In this document: in pieces, positions 1-9,282 of the stretch
How the letters are laid out: each line of letters opens with the position of its first letter
How positions within the stretch are numbered: position 1 is the stretch's first letter
Source: Haloferula luteola
GTDB taxonomy: Bacteria; Verrucomicrobiota; Verrucomicrobiia; Verrucomicrobiales; Akkermansiaceae
Direction of reading: 5' to 3'
Assembly (NCBI RefSeq): GCF_014201715.1
Contig: NZ_JACHFD010000013.1
Location: 62,001-126,000, forward strand
Length of the DNA: 64,000 nucleotides
Position numbers and translations under genes: made by a program
Notes under the pieces: generated by a model
The model's input: only the letters and a program-made list of their open reading frames with translations
What the model was told of the DNA's origin: nothing
Database searches by the model: none

Positions 1-2
1 CC

Positions 3-302
3 TTGATTTGGATGCTAGAAAACCGCCCCCAGGGTCCATTTCTTGGCAACCCCGTGCGCCACTTTCAGCACCTCGCCACCCGAGTTCGGGGGACCCGACG
101 GGAAATCCGCTCTTGGCGGGCATGGGCCTGCTTCCATCTCGCCGAAAAAGCCCTCCCCTCATCCGAATTCCCTCGTGACTTTCACCAAATCCAAAGGGAC
201 TCCCTCACCATCCCATCTCCCGCTCACGTCCGACAAAATCTTGCCGAACTCGGCTGGCCTGGCGAAGCCGCGTGGCTGGACGCACATCACCCTTCCGTCT
301 AA
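3..302 (+). CDS. Conserved hypothetical protein, possibly cut at its 5' end
   Basis: The frame is open from the left edge of the window to a TAA stop. The first ATG is at 12, but the gene may begin before the window. The product (up to 99 residues) is rich in Arg and Trp, has no signal peptide or membrane segment, and reads like a real protein (for example the RRHF-like NPVRHFQHLATRV stretch and the ending AWLDAHHPSV). I have a vague memory of similar short proteins in Verrucomicrobia but cannot name a function. The stop codon overlaps the stop of the convergent glycosidase by two or three bases, which is common for real convergent pairs here. Confidence 0.5.
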   Translation: MIWMLENRPQGPFLGNPVRHFQHLATRVRGTRREIRSWRAWACFHLAEKALPSSEFPRDFHQIQRDSLTIPSPAHVRQNLAELGWPGEAAWLDAHHPSV

Positions 303-2416
303 CTTCTCTCCCCGGCAATCCATTGCCGATAGCGTTCCACCTCCGGTGTCGCCACCCGCCGCAATGCCGGATCGTGATCCAAATCGACGAAGTAGAGGCC
401 AAAATCCGTGTTCGGATCGAATGCATGCCCCCACTCGCGGTTCGAGGTGATCGACCACCAATTGTAGGCACGGACCGGCAAACCTTCCTCCAAAGCCGCG
501 TGAACTTCCCGCAGATGGGCATCCATGTAGTCACCGCGCTTCATCCCCCCCGCTTCCGGAGGGCAGCCGTTTTCGACAATCAACAACTCCTGTCCCGGAA
601 ACCAACCCGACAACCTCCGCAACGCATTCCTCAAACCTCGCGGCCACACCGGCGCCCTCAAAAACCGCCCATGCGCCGCCTCCTCCAACAACCGAAATCG
701 GTGCAATCCGAAAGTCGGAAGTCCCCAGTAGTAGTCCAACCCGATGAAATCCTGCGCACCGACCGCTTCCGCCGGGCACAACTCCTCGGGAAGCCTTCCT
801 GAGGTGCCCAAATACCACCAACTCGCATTGGCAATCAGGCTCGTCGTCCCCCAAAATCGCCATGCCCAGTTCAACCACGTCGACTTCGATTCCAGCACCG
901 TCAAACGTTCCGCCGGATCGAGAGGAATCCATTCCACCGCCTCTGGATCCCCCAACAATTCGGCCGCAATTCGCCTCGCCAACTTCATCTCCAAACCTGG
1001 CGCCGGCGCATCTGCAGAAAGCCCCGCCGCGTCCCGCCGAAATCCCATCCGCAAGAAGCCCCGCCGTTTCACTCGTCGCACCCCGCGGGCACTCGACAAA
1101 TCATCCGGCAGACTATCCCCCCCTCGAAACACCTCATGCACCGACGTCGGAGGCATTCCCGGGTGATCCGGCCAATCTCCTTCTTCCCCTCGCAGCCCCG
1201 CGATTGCCCGGTTGACCCGCTCCATCAATCGAGCATGCCCGTGGGCCGCCGCCACCACGTAGTGCTCTTCCGTCAAGTCCCCCAACAACACCCTCAATCC
1301 ATTCACCCCTTCAGGCATCAGGTAGAAAGCATCCCCATACAGAGCCTCCACACCACCATGGCGAAGCTTACTCCGAGCTTCGTCGTAGTTGGAGAAAATC
1401 AACACCTGCGCATCAGCCGGCAAATCCCGCCGCCACGACTCTGCCTGATTTCCCACATCCACCACTCCCACTCTTAGTCCGTTCAAGGCCTCTTTGCCCT
1501 CCCCTCGAAACTCTGATCTCACCACCACCGCTTTCCCGGTTCGCACATACGGATGACTGATCTCAAATCGCGTCTGGTCCGCTGCGCTGATGCCTCCAAT
1601 CACCAAGTCCACCTCCGACTTCTCCGATACCAACGCCCGCCGCGTCGTGAACTTGAACAAGGCTTCTCCCAACGCTCGGTGACACGCCCCCCAGTCCATC
1701 AACTTCTGCAACCATACCGGAAAACCCGTCACCAATGGGTTCACACCCACAGGAGATCCCGGACGCCGAGAATGGATCAATCGCCGTGCCCGCGCGTGCG
1801 CACGAAATAAATTTGGCACCAACTTCCCCACCGCCTTGGCTTCCGAATCCACCGATGCTCCCCGCGGCATCCCCGGAGGCATGTAGTAGCGACTCTGCCA
1901 CCACGGCTTGATATACCCAAACGTCAATTGGCTCGGCTCGTTGAAGGTAATCCACCAGTCCACCCGGTCCCCCATCACCTCGGCCACCCGGTCCGCATAG
2001 CGTGCGAACAAATCGGGAAATGCCTCACCAATCATTCCCCCATGGTCTCTCTCCAGCCACAACGGCCAGACGAAGTGATGCAGCGTCACCATCACCTGCA
2101 TCCCGTGCCGCTCGACGCACTCCGCCACACGACGATAATGAGCCAACACCTCCGCGTCGAATCGACCACATTCCGGTTCGACCCGCGACCAGGCTATCGA
2201 GAAACGGAACAAACGGCAGCCCATCGCCGCCGCATGTCCAATGTCCTCCTCATAACGGTGCGCAAAATCAGTCGCTCGCCCGCGGGGTATCCGCTCCTGA
2301 CATCGCTCCCACAAATCCCACACGTCCTCGCGACCCGGATCATGGGCCTCAACCTGATGATCCGCGTTGGCTGTGCCGAAAAGAAAATCCGCCGGAAACC
2401 CCACGCGCCGAACCAT
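299..2416 (-). CDS. Glycoside hydrolase family 1 protein with an inserted, circularly permuted family 3 solute-binding domain
   Basis: The 705-residue protein begins and ends as a family 1 glycosidase (beta-glucosidase type, retaining mechanism). Visible landmarks are FLFGTAN...Q21 near the start, H114 in TLHHF, the acid/base Glu160 in TFNEP, the nucleophile Glu615 in IVENG, and the late YNWWS segment. Family members are usually about 450 residues. The extra 250 residues (about 264-511) read as a periplasmic-type solute-binding domain of the amino-acid-binding class 3, but with its two parts in swapped order: EVDLVIGG...HPYV comes first and the normal N-terminal part (LRMGFRRD...LARRIAAELL) comes last. 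There is no signal peptide, so it is probably cytoplasmic. I start at the ATG at 2416; an in-frame TTG lies at 2440. It follows the giant gene by 50 bases and may share its transcript. The substrate is unknown. Confidence 0.85.
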   Translation of the reverse strand: MVRRVGFPADFLFGTANADHQVEAHDPGREDVWDLWERCQERIPRGRATDFAHRYEEDIGHAAAMGCRLFRFSIAWSRVEPECGRFDAEVLAHYRRVAECVERHGMQVMVTLHHFVWPLWLERDHGGMIGEAFPDLFARYADRVAEVMGDRVDWWITFNEPSQLTFGYIKPWWQSRYYMPPGMPRGASVDSEAKAVGKLVPNLFRAHARARRLIHSRRPGSPVGVNPLVTGFPVWLQKLMDWGACHRALGEALFKFTTRRALVSEKSEVDLVIGGISAADQTRFEISHPYVRTGKAVVVRSEFRGEGKEALNGLRVGVVDVGNQAESWRRDLPADAQVLIFSNYDEARSKLRHGGVEALYGDAFYLMPEGVNGLRVLLGDLTEEHYVVAAAHGHARLMERVNRAIAGLRGEEGDWPDHPGMPPTSVHEVFRGGDSLPDDLSSARGVRRVKRRGFLRMGFRRDAAGLSADAPAPGLEMKLARRIAAELLGDPEAVEWIPLDPAERLTVLESKSTWLNWAWRFWGTTSLIANASWWYLGTSGRLPEELCPAEAVGAQDFIGLDYYWGLPTFGLHRFRLLEEAAHGRFLRAPVWPRGLRNALRRLSGWFPGQELLIVENGCPPEAGGMKRGDYMDAHLREVHAALEEGLPVRAYNWWSITSNREWGHAFDPNTDFGLYFVDLDHDPALRRVATPEVERYRQWIAGERS

Positions 2417-2466
2417 CCGCGGCAAGCCCGGACTTGGCAATCCCCGGGCTCACCGTTTCTGCAACA

Positions 2467-5400
2467 CTACGGTCGCACTCTCCAGCCAATACCCAACACT
2501 CCCACCGCCAGCACCCCGACGATGCCGCCCCACACCCAACCCCTCGGACGCTCGCGATCAAACTTCAACACCAGGGCCATCGGCCGATCACCTTCCACCT
2601 GCAAACTACGGGTAAAACGCCAGGTCTTTCCAAAGCTCGGCAAACCCACATCAAGCGCCGTACGCCCCCCCTCCACCTGGATCTGCTGATCCACGATGCA
2701 CCCGGCAATCTCACTCAATGAGTGATTCACCTCCACCGAATTCCCAACCATCAACCGATCAAACGACTCCGGATCGAAGTTCGTTTCCCCTTGCAGCACC
2801 GGATTGACCTCCACCGCTTGCTCCATCTGCGCATTCGGCACATCGCCACCATTGAACCGATTGTCGAGGTACATCCGTTGCCGGCGGGTCTGAAGCCCCA
2901 GCAATGCTTGCTGAACCTTCAGGTTCCGGAACTGCACCCGTGCGTCCTCATTCGATGCCTCATCCAGAGCCAAATTCCGAGCGGCTTTTCCCAACGCCTC
3001 ACCGGCCTTGTCCTGCCGTCCGGCATGGAGCCACGCATAACCCTGATCAAGCTCCGCCGCCGCCATCACCTTGCCCGTCTTTCGCCTTTCTGCCATCGCT
3101 GCCAAGTAGGGACCCAGGCCGGTATCGCCCCCATCCCCCTCGTCGACCCATTCGAAATCCCCCCGACTCTGCGTCAACTGCCACCCTCTTGGGACTCTCA
3201 CATCCCAAGTCAGATTCTCCAGCGGCACACTCAACGTCGGAGCTTCGAGAACACTCCCCGTTTGGTCAGACACCCCATAGGCAAATCGCACCTCCGTGGG
3301 CTGATCCGGCAACGAGGATGGCCGCACATAGAACCGCCAACTGGGCCCATTGCGCACCAGAGGCACGCCCTCCCCATTCACCTGCAGACTGAGCGGGGAG
3401 GCCCCGTCCGGCAAGCTGAGCGAGAGAGTCGACTCCGCCTGCGCATCCATCGTCAGCACCACCGTAGTGATCGAATCGCCCTCTCCGGAAAGTAAGGTCA
3501 CGAGGTGACCTTCCCGCACTCGCAGCCGCTCCGACGGCGCCAACTCCTGCCGATTCACCTTCACCTCCAAGGGGCCTTCCGATTCCGCGACCCGATACAC
3601 CCACTCCGGCCGATCCCCGCCGACTTTCGAACCAAGGGCCGAGGGAATCATCGAGAAATCCGACTTTCGCCATCCTCGCACCGCCTCGGGTTCCTCCGCG
3701 GCCATGCGCCCCAAGGTCCCGACTGCCACAAAGTACGACAACTGCCGCACCTCTTCCGGCTCCAGCACCATCACCTCCCTCAGCTCTGTGCTCTCACCAC
3801 GTTCGAACTCGATATTCACCTCCGTCTCACCCGCCACCGCACGCTGGAATCTCAACTCCCAAACACCCTCCTCGTCGACCATTGGCACAAAATCCGCCAC
3901 CCATGGCCCGCTCGCGCGTACCGTCGCAGCCGTTCGCTCATCCAATCCCGGGATCTTCACACGCAACGCTTTCCGCGCCGAGTTCTCGATCCTGTAGACC
4001 ATCCGCACTCGCGTTAGCGATTGCCCCTCCCTCAAGGTCACTCGGTGCAGAACCTGTGCAGTCACCCAGGGTGCAAGTCGCTTCACTTCTAAAGCCAGGG
4101 ACCAGTCTCCTTGAAGCAAACGAAACACCAGTGCCCCCGGCGCAGCCGCTCCCGTCTCTCCAGGGTCACTTTGCGACACCTGCTCCCGAGACACCGCTCG
4201 CACCTGTAGCCCCCGCTCCGGCACCACCGTCAATGCACCCGACTGCCGGGTTGCTCCACGCACCGCCAATCGAGGAACCATCCACTCCTCCTCACCTGAG
4301 GGCGACGGACCACTCAGCGACAACGAGAATGTCTGCCGACCAAGAGTGCGCTCCCGGAAATACAACACCAACCCACGACGCCCTTCTACCCTCGATTCCA
4401 TCCAATGGCTCAAGGACTCGCCACTCACTGCCTCCACCTCGAGACCTTCTGGCAGCTCAACCTCCAACTGAAAGACTCCAGCCCGGGCCAGCTTCACCTC
4501 CAAATCGGCGGCCATCACCACCCGATCATCCCCCAAGGACAAGGTCTCCTTCCACACTGCCCGAATCTCCGCGGCCACCGGTTCCACCCTCAGCTGAACA
4601 CGCGCCTCTTCTTCACCATACCGATAGACCTTTTGCAACACGGGCACGGCCTCCCCACCACTCGCCTCCAGCAACCATGAGCCCTCGAAATCGTCCAACC
4701 CCACTTCGCTCATGCCCACCCCCCGTTCATTTGCCGGCTGCGCCTCCGCCCCAAACGCCAATCCCAACATGCCCATCTCACCCGCAGCACCCGTCACCCG
4801 CACAGGCGCCAACTCAAGGTCCAACGGCAGTCTCCCCATCGACCGCTGGGTCTCGACCACCACCGAAAAGGGCGTTTCTTGTGCCGGCTCTAGAGTGATC
4901 TCCAACTCCCTCGTTCCCGGGTCGAATCTCCATCGCCCCACCGGACCATCTCGCACCTCTCCCACCGTGAAGCCCTCAGGAATCTCCAACTGCAAGGTCC
5001 TCACTCTGCCCTGTGCCGGACGCACTCCCAAGCGATGCAAGCCATTCACCCCCCCAGGCCCCGGCACGTAAACCTGCGACATCTCACTGAAAAACCGCAT
5101 CTCTTCCTGGCTCACATCTCGTTGCTGCGGCCGGACCCAAATCCGCGCTCCCCCTCCCGGCATCAAATGCAGCCTCGCGATGTCCCCCTCCTGCGACACA
5201 CTTACAGCCCGGTCCGCACAAAACTCCCACCCCGGGGTCACCGTGGTGGCCACCACCTGCTCCACCACAGCAGGCCCCGTCGGCATCATCCAGCCCGCCT
5301 TCGGATCTGCAATGTTCAGTTCGAAACGCGCTCTGCCCTCCCAACCACCCACCGAGTCGGCGACACCGTAATACACCCCCGCTTCCTTCACCACACGGAG

Positions 5401-8400
5401 ACCCTGCCCTTCGAAGTTCGTCAGTACCGCCGGGGCTTTCAACAATACAAAGCGTTCCCCCTCCTCTTCGGCCCGCACTCGCACCCTCACCTCCCCGGTG
5501 AGGCGAGATCCGTCCAAGCTCCACTCCTGCTCAACCGCCTCCGCCACGCCGTTCGCTTCCACTCGTGGCGAAACAACCCACAACATCCCCAAGGCGGCTA
5601 CCGCTCCCTTGGCCATCCGGCGACCCCACACGCCCTTCTGCCAAAACCCACGCCCGACCATGATCATGAGCGCCAGGGCCAGCATCGCAAAAAATACCAC
5701 CGCACCTCCCGGTTGAGCGAGCAATCCCATCACCATCACTGCCACGGCAACACCGACTCCTCGCCCTTTGCACTTCCAAGCCAACCCCACCCAAGCGGCC
5801 AAACCGATGATCATGATCAGCAATCCCATCGGCTCGATCCACGCTGCCCAACGCCCAACATTCTCCAACCTCACTGAAAGCTCACCACCATCCATGATCG
5901 CTGGCGACCGGCATTCGAGCGTCGCCAGATTCGGTCGACGCTCTTGCCAGGCATTCACAGCAAGATGAATGGCCCAACCCGCAGCGCCCAACCAAGCCAT
6001 CCATCCCAATCCCGCCACTGGCCGAATCTGCCGCAGGACCACTCCCAGGGCAGCCAGAAACAAGACCCATGCCGCCCACATCCGACCGTGTGTTGCAATC
6101 CATTCGAATCCGGTCTCCGTCCGCACCGGCCTCACCCATTCAGCGGTGCCCCCTTTCGGCAACAAGCGCCGTCCCGGATCCCCTTGGATCTTCCATTCGG
6201 TCACCGCTGTCGCTGCCCCCATCCGAGGCGCTACGAGCTCCATCGTACCTTTCCCTAGAGTTTGCCCGTATCGCAACGTCACCTCGACGGGATCATTCGG
6301 ATCCTTCATCGCAGGCAGCGGCACCAGAATCACGCCTTTCGCCAAGCGCGCATTCACCCGCTCACCAGCCACCCGTGCCTCCCACAGACCCGCCCCGTCC
6401 GGTAGCCCCACTTCCAGATTCGTCGCCGCCTTCGCCCGCACAAAAATCCGCGCCTGGGTGGCGACCTGACCATCTCGCGAAACATGGCTTTCCAGCGCCA
6501 CAAAATCCACCATCTCTCCCGCCATTTCGTCGCTCTCAAAAAGCTCCACTTGGACTGCCAAGTCCCCATCCCCGGCAGTGTACTGCCACGCACCCAAAGT
6601 CGGTGCATCCGACAACAATCGGTACTCTATCGGCAGTTCGCTGGGATCCACCTTGAGCACCGACCCTTGGCTGCGAACCCCCTCTAACTTCATTTGCAGC
6701 GGGCTCGTCACCTGCACATACCCCCGCTCGGCCTGCACACCTAACGGCCGTAGCTCACCGGGTCGCAATTCCCCGCCCCTAGCGCCCATCGGCTGTTCGA
6801 AGGTCACCAATATCGTCGACCCACCCAAGGTAGGCCGTACCAGAGGCACCACCAGTTCGTTTCCCTCCTGTCGCCAATCGCGCCCCACTGCTTGACCCGT
6901 CACGGCCACGTTGCCGATTCCCTCCGGCATCCTCAATCGCCACTCCGTCGCGGGTGCGCCCACCACGAAGTAATTCACGACCACACTCCCATACGCCACG
7001 CCTTCCTTCAGCGAATAGAGGTGGAAGGCATCTGCCTGCACACTTCGCCCCAAAGCTTCCACCTGCATCGTCGCCGACCAGTCCTCCTCCCGGATCCGAA
7101 ATGCCTGCTGCAAGCCGACCTTTGATCCCGGGAAAAAATCCACCGGTGCTTCCATCAGCCCCTCACTCTCACCCATCACCACGCGATATCCCGGAGCCGA
7201 CGAAACCCCTACCCAACCTCGAATCGACTTCGCCCCAGGGAAAATCCACCTCGGCAAGGTCCAGGCGCCGGCTTCCGCTGCCTGATTCTTCTCCAGATTC
7301 AGAGAAATCAACTGCCTCCCCATCACCGCCTCCTTCAGAAACACCTTCAACCACCGCACTCCCGCAGCGTCTTCATGACCCAGGGCAAAATCCGCCACCT
7401 CAGCACCCTCCACCGCAGAAACCGCAAATCCCGCAGGAACCCCCACGACCCACTCCCGCACCGGAGCCTCACGAATGTCCAACTCCATTCGACTCACCAT
7501 CCGCCGATCGCTCGCCCCCATCTCATGCACCGTCACCTCGGTCACACCCACTTCAGGCACCACGCGATCAGCACCGATCCGGCAGTCATGTTCGACAGAG
7601 GGAAATCGATACACCCAGCCCGCCGAACTCGACGCTGAGCGATGACTCGATGCCTCAGAATTTTCCTGAGGCATGTCCGGGAACAACTCCGGCGACACCT
7701 GCATCATTCCCTCCAGATTTCTCACCTCCACCCGCACGGAGCCCTCCGGAACCACCCTCAAATACCCTCGGTGCCTCAACGAACCCACCGGCTTCCAAAA
7801 CAGCGGCCCGACCTCAAGAGGAAATGCACCCAATGCCTGCTGACTGCGCACTTGCAACCGACTTTCACCCTCGACCGCCTGACTCAAGCTCACCTTCAAT
7901 CGCCGCCCATCCGGTCCCGCAACTACTTCCCAGGCCAGCACCTGTTCACCTTCGACCGCAACCACCTCCCCCTCGCCCGTGATGCCCATCTCCAACGCGG
8001 GCAGGCTCCCTTGAAGAACCCGGAAGCTCAACTCCGACAGTTGACGTAGCATTCCAGCACCCACTTCGACCGAAGTGGCTTCGTTCGAAACATAGAGCAA
8101 CACTTCCTCCTTGTCTTCACCTCCGTCTTTCCAAGCCAGCTCGGCCTCGCCCTCCGCATTCAGGAAACCCTGCCAGGCCCCCTCCCGCCACACGGGGACC
8201 CACGGACTCTGGTCATCAAACACCACTCCGCCGTCCACACCTTCCAATCGCACGGGCACAATCGTCCCCGCTGGAAGCAGAAACGCCGCCTTCGACCACT
8301 CACCCTCGACCCTCTTCGGAACCTCAAACGAAAGCTCGATTTCACTCTCTCCCACCACGTCGCCCACCAGCACATTCACCCAATCCTCCCCTCGCTTCAC

Positions 8401-9219
8401 CACACTCACATGCCAATTCGCTCCTGAGGTTCTTCCACTCAATGCCCCATGAGCCAGCAGCATCGTTTCCGACCCAGGCTCGCTGACCCGGACCCTTCCC
8501 CTCAACACCCATGAAAGGCCCTCCGCTTCGGACCTTCCCACCAACTCCGGCTCGATCAGTTCGATCCCACGTGGCTCCCAGCCTTGTGGCGCCACCGACA
8601 CCTTCAGTCGCGGGCGACCCGAACCCTCAAAGCTCAACTTCTCTTCCTCCACCGGATTCAAGCCCGACACCTCCAGCACCTTGATCCGCTGTCCCTCCGT
8701 GGGATGCAGATCCACGCGCGAGAGAAACCCCACCGCTTTCCCAGGTCCGGGCAGGGTCAACGAGAACTCCTCTCCCCGCTCAAAATCATGCTCCACCATG
8801 GCCGTCACCTCGAAATTCCAAGGCGCCCCCACCCGCCACGGTACCGGCTTCTCCACCGGCAACTCCGGCGTGAGATCCAAGAACCGCTGACCATCGGCAT
8901 CCACACGCACCGACCACGAAGCCAGCCCTGCACCCGTCACCTCCAGCACCTGTCCTTCCCCTTCAAGCCCGACTTCGATCGCCTCCGGCCAGCCCTGCAG
9001 TACCTCGACTCGTAGATGCACGGTCTCCACCGCTCGACGATCATCTAGGGCAACGGAAGTTTCCGCTTCCACCGAATAAAACTCCGGCACCTCCTGGCCC
9101 AATTGGTCAAAAGGCAGAACGGCCAACCCATCTCCAATACTCTGGGCAGTCGCACTGGCCAGCGCCAACACAGCGCCGACGACCCAACTCCATCCTGTCT
9201 TCACCAGCATCGTCTTCAT
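2467..9219 (-). CDS. Giant (2250-residue) beta-rich envelope protein with central membrane segments
   Basis: A typical signal peptide (MKTMLVKTGWSW..ALASATAQS) starts the protein. Residues about 30-1040 and 1216-2200 are rich in Val, Gly, Glu and Arg and look like strings of beta-sandwich domains. Several recurring units share a pattern of a Gly-rich turn, V..V.G..v..W, then a G-R-L-V-L strand (about residues 92, 420, 605, 770, 1415 and 1590). A hydrophobic block at about 1045-1215 contains four or five membrane helices, and another helix (GGIVGVLAVGVLGIGW) ends the protein only a few residues before the C-terminus. A short TPR-like helical stretch lies near 2040-2090. It is the third gene of a sigma factor / anti-sigma-vWA / giant protein group and probably acts at the cell envelope. 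I do not recognise a named family. No frameshift is visible across 6.75 kb. Confidence 0.85.
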   Translation of the reverse strand: MKTMLVKTGWSWVVGAVLALASATAQSIGDGLAVLPFDQLGQEVPEFYSVEAETSVALDDRRAVETVHLRVEVLQGWPEAIEVGLEGEGQVLEVTGAGLASWSVRVDADGQRFLDLTPELPVEKPVPWRVGAPWNFEVTAMVEHDFERGEEFSLTLPGPGKAVGFLSRVDLHPTEGQRIKVLEVSGLNPVEEEKLSFEGSGRPRLKVSVAPQGWEPRGIELIEPELVGRSEAEGLSWVLRGRVRVSEPGSETMLLAHGALSGRTSGANWHVSVVKRGEDWVNVLVGDVVGESEIELSFEVPKRVEGEWSKAAFLLPAGTIVPVRLEGVDGGVVFDDQSPWVPVWREGAWQGFLNAEGEAELAWKDGGEDKEEVLLYVSNEATSVEVGAGMLRQLSELSFRVLQGSLPALEMGITGEGEVVAVEGEQVLAWEVVAGPDGRRLKVSLSQAVEGESRLQVRSQQALGAFPLEVGPLFWKPVGSLRHRGYLRVVPEGSVRVEVRNLEGMMQVSPELFPDMPQENSEASSHRSASSSAGWVYRFPSVEHDCRIGADRVVPEVGVTEVTVHEMGASDRRMVSRMELDIREAPVREWVVGVPAGFAVSAVEGAEVADFALGHEDAAGVRWLKVFLKEAVMGRQLISLNLEKNQAAEAGAWTLPRWIFPGAKSIRGWVGVSSAPGYRVVMGESEGLMEAPVDFFPGSKVGLQQAFRIREEDWSATMQVEALGRSVQADAFHLYSLKEGVAYGSVVVNYFVVGAPATEWRLRMPEGIGNVAVTGQAVGRDWRQEGNELVVPLVRPTLGGSTILVTFEQPMGARGGELRPGELRPLGVQAERGYVQVTSPLQMKLEGVRSQGSVLKVDPSELPIEYRLLSDAPTLGAWQYTAGDGDLAVQVELFESDEMAGEMVDFVALESHVSRDGQVATQARIFVRAKAATNLEVGLPDGAGLWEARVAGERVNARLAKGVILVPLPAMKDPNDPVEVTLRYGQTLGKGTMELVAPRMGAATAVTEWKIQGDPGRRLLPKGGTAEWVRPVRTETGFEWIATHGRMWAAWVLFLAALGVVLRQIRPVAGLGWMAWLGAAGWAIHLAVNAWQERRPNLATLECRSPAIMDGGELSVRLENVGRWAAWIEPMGLLIMIIGLAAWVGLAWKCKGRGVGVAVAVMVMGLLAQPGGAVVFFAMLALALMIMVGRGFWQKGVWGRRMAKGAVAALGMLWVVSPRVEANGVAEAVEQEWSLDGSRLTGEVRVRVRAEEEGERFVLLKAPAVLTNFEGQGLRVVKEAGVYYGVADSVGGWEGRARFELNIADPKAGWMMPTGPAVVEQVVATTVTPGWEFCADRAVSVSQEGDIARLHLMPGGGARIWVRPQQRDVSQEEMRFFSEMSQVYVPGPGGVNGLHRLGVRPAQGRVRTLQLEIPEGFTVGEVRDGPVGRWRFDPGTRELEITLEPAQETPFSVVVETQRSMGRLPLDLELAPVRVTGAAGEMGMLGLAFGAEAQPANERGVGMSEVGLDDFEGSWLLEASGGEAVPVLQKVYRYGEEEARVQLRVEPVAAEIRAVWKETLSLGDDRVVMAADLEVKLARAGVFQLEVELPEGLEVEAVSGESLSHWMESRVEGRRGLVLYFRERTLGRQTFSLSLSGPSPSGEEEWMVPRLAVRGATRQSGALTVVPERGLQVRAVSREQVSQSDPGETGAAAPGALVFRLLQGDWSLALEVKRLAPWVTAQVLHRVTLREGQSLTRVRMVYRIENSARKALRVKIPGLDERTAATVRASGPWVADFVPMVDEEGVWELRFQRAVAGETEVNIEFERGESTELREVMVLEPEEVRQLSYFVAVGTLGRMAAEEPEAVRGWRKSDFSMIPSALGSKVGGDRPEWVYRVAESEGPLEVKVNRQELAPSERLRVREGHLVTLLSGEGDSITTVVLTMDAQAESTLSLSLPDGASPLSLQVNGEGVPLVRNGPSWRFYVRPSSLPDQPTEVRFAYGVSDQTGSVLEAPTLSVPLENLTWDVRVPRGWQLTQSRGDFEWVDEGDGGDTGLGPYLAAMAERRKTGKVMAAAELDQGYAWLHAGRQDKAGEALGKAARNLALDEASNEDARVQFRNLKVQQALLGLQTRRQRMYLDNRFNGGDVPNAQMEQAVEVNPVLQGETNFDPESFDRLMVGNSVEVNHSLSEIAGCIVDQQIQVEGGRTALDVGLPSFGKTWRFTRSLQVEGDRPMALVLKFDRERPRGWVWGGIVGVLAVGVLGIGWRVRP

Positions 9220-9282
9220 GGGAATTTCGTTTTTGGAAACCTATCCGCTCGGCTTCCCCTGCGGGGTAAACACCCAGTAAAA

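Noticed and set aside
3882-4898. Long plus-strand proline- and serine-rich frame opposite the giant gene
   Set aside because: Pro/Ser/Arg-rich frames of this kind recur opposite nearly every large minus-strand gene here (for example near 6954-7982) and follow from the base composition of the real genes.
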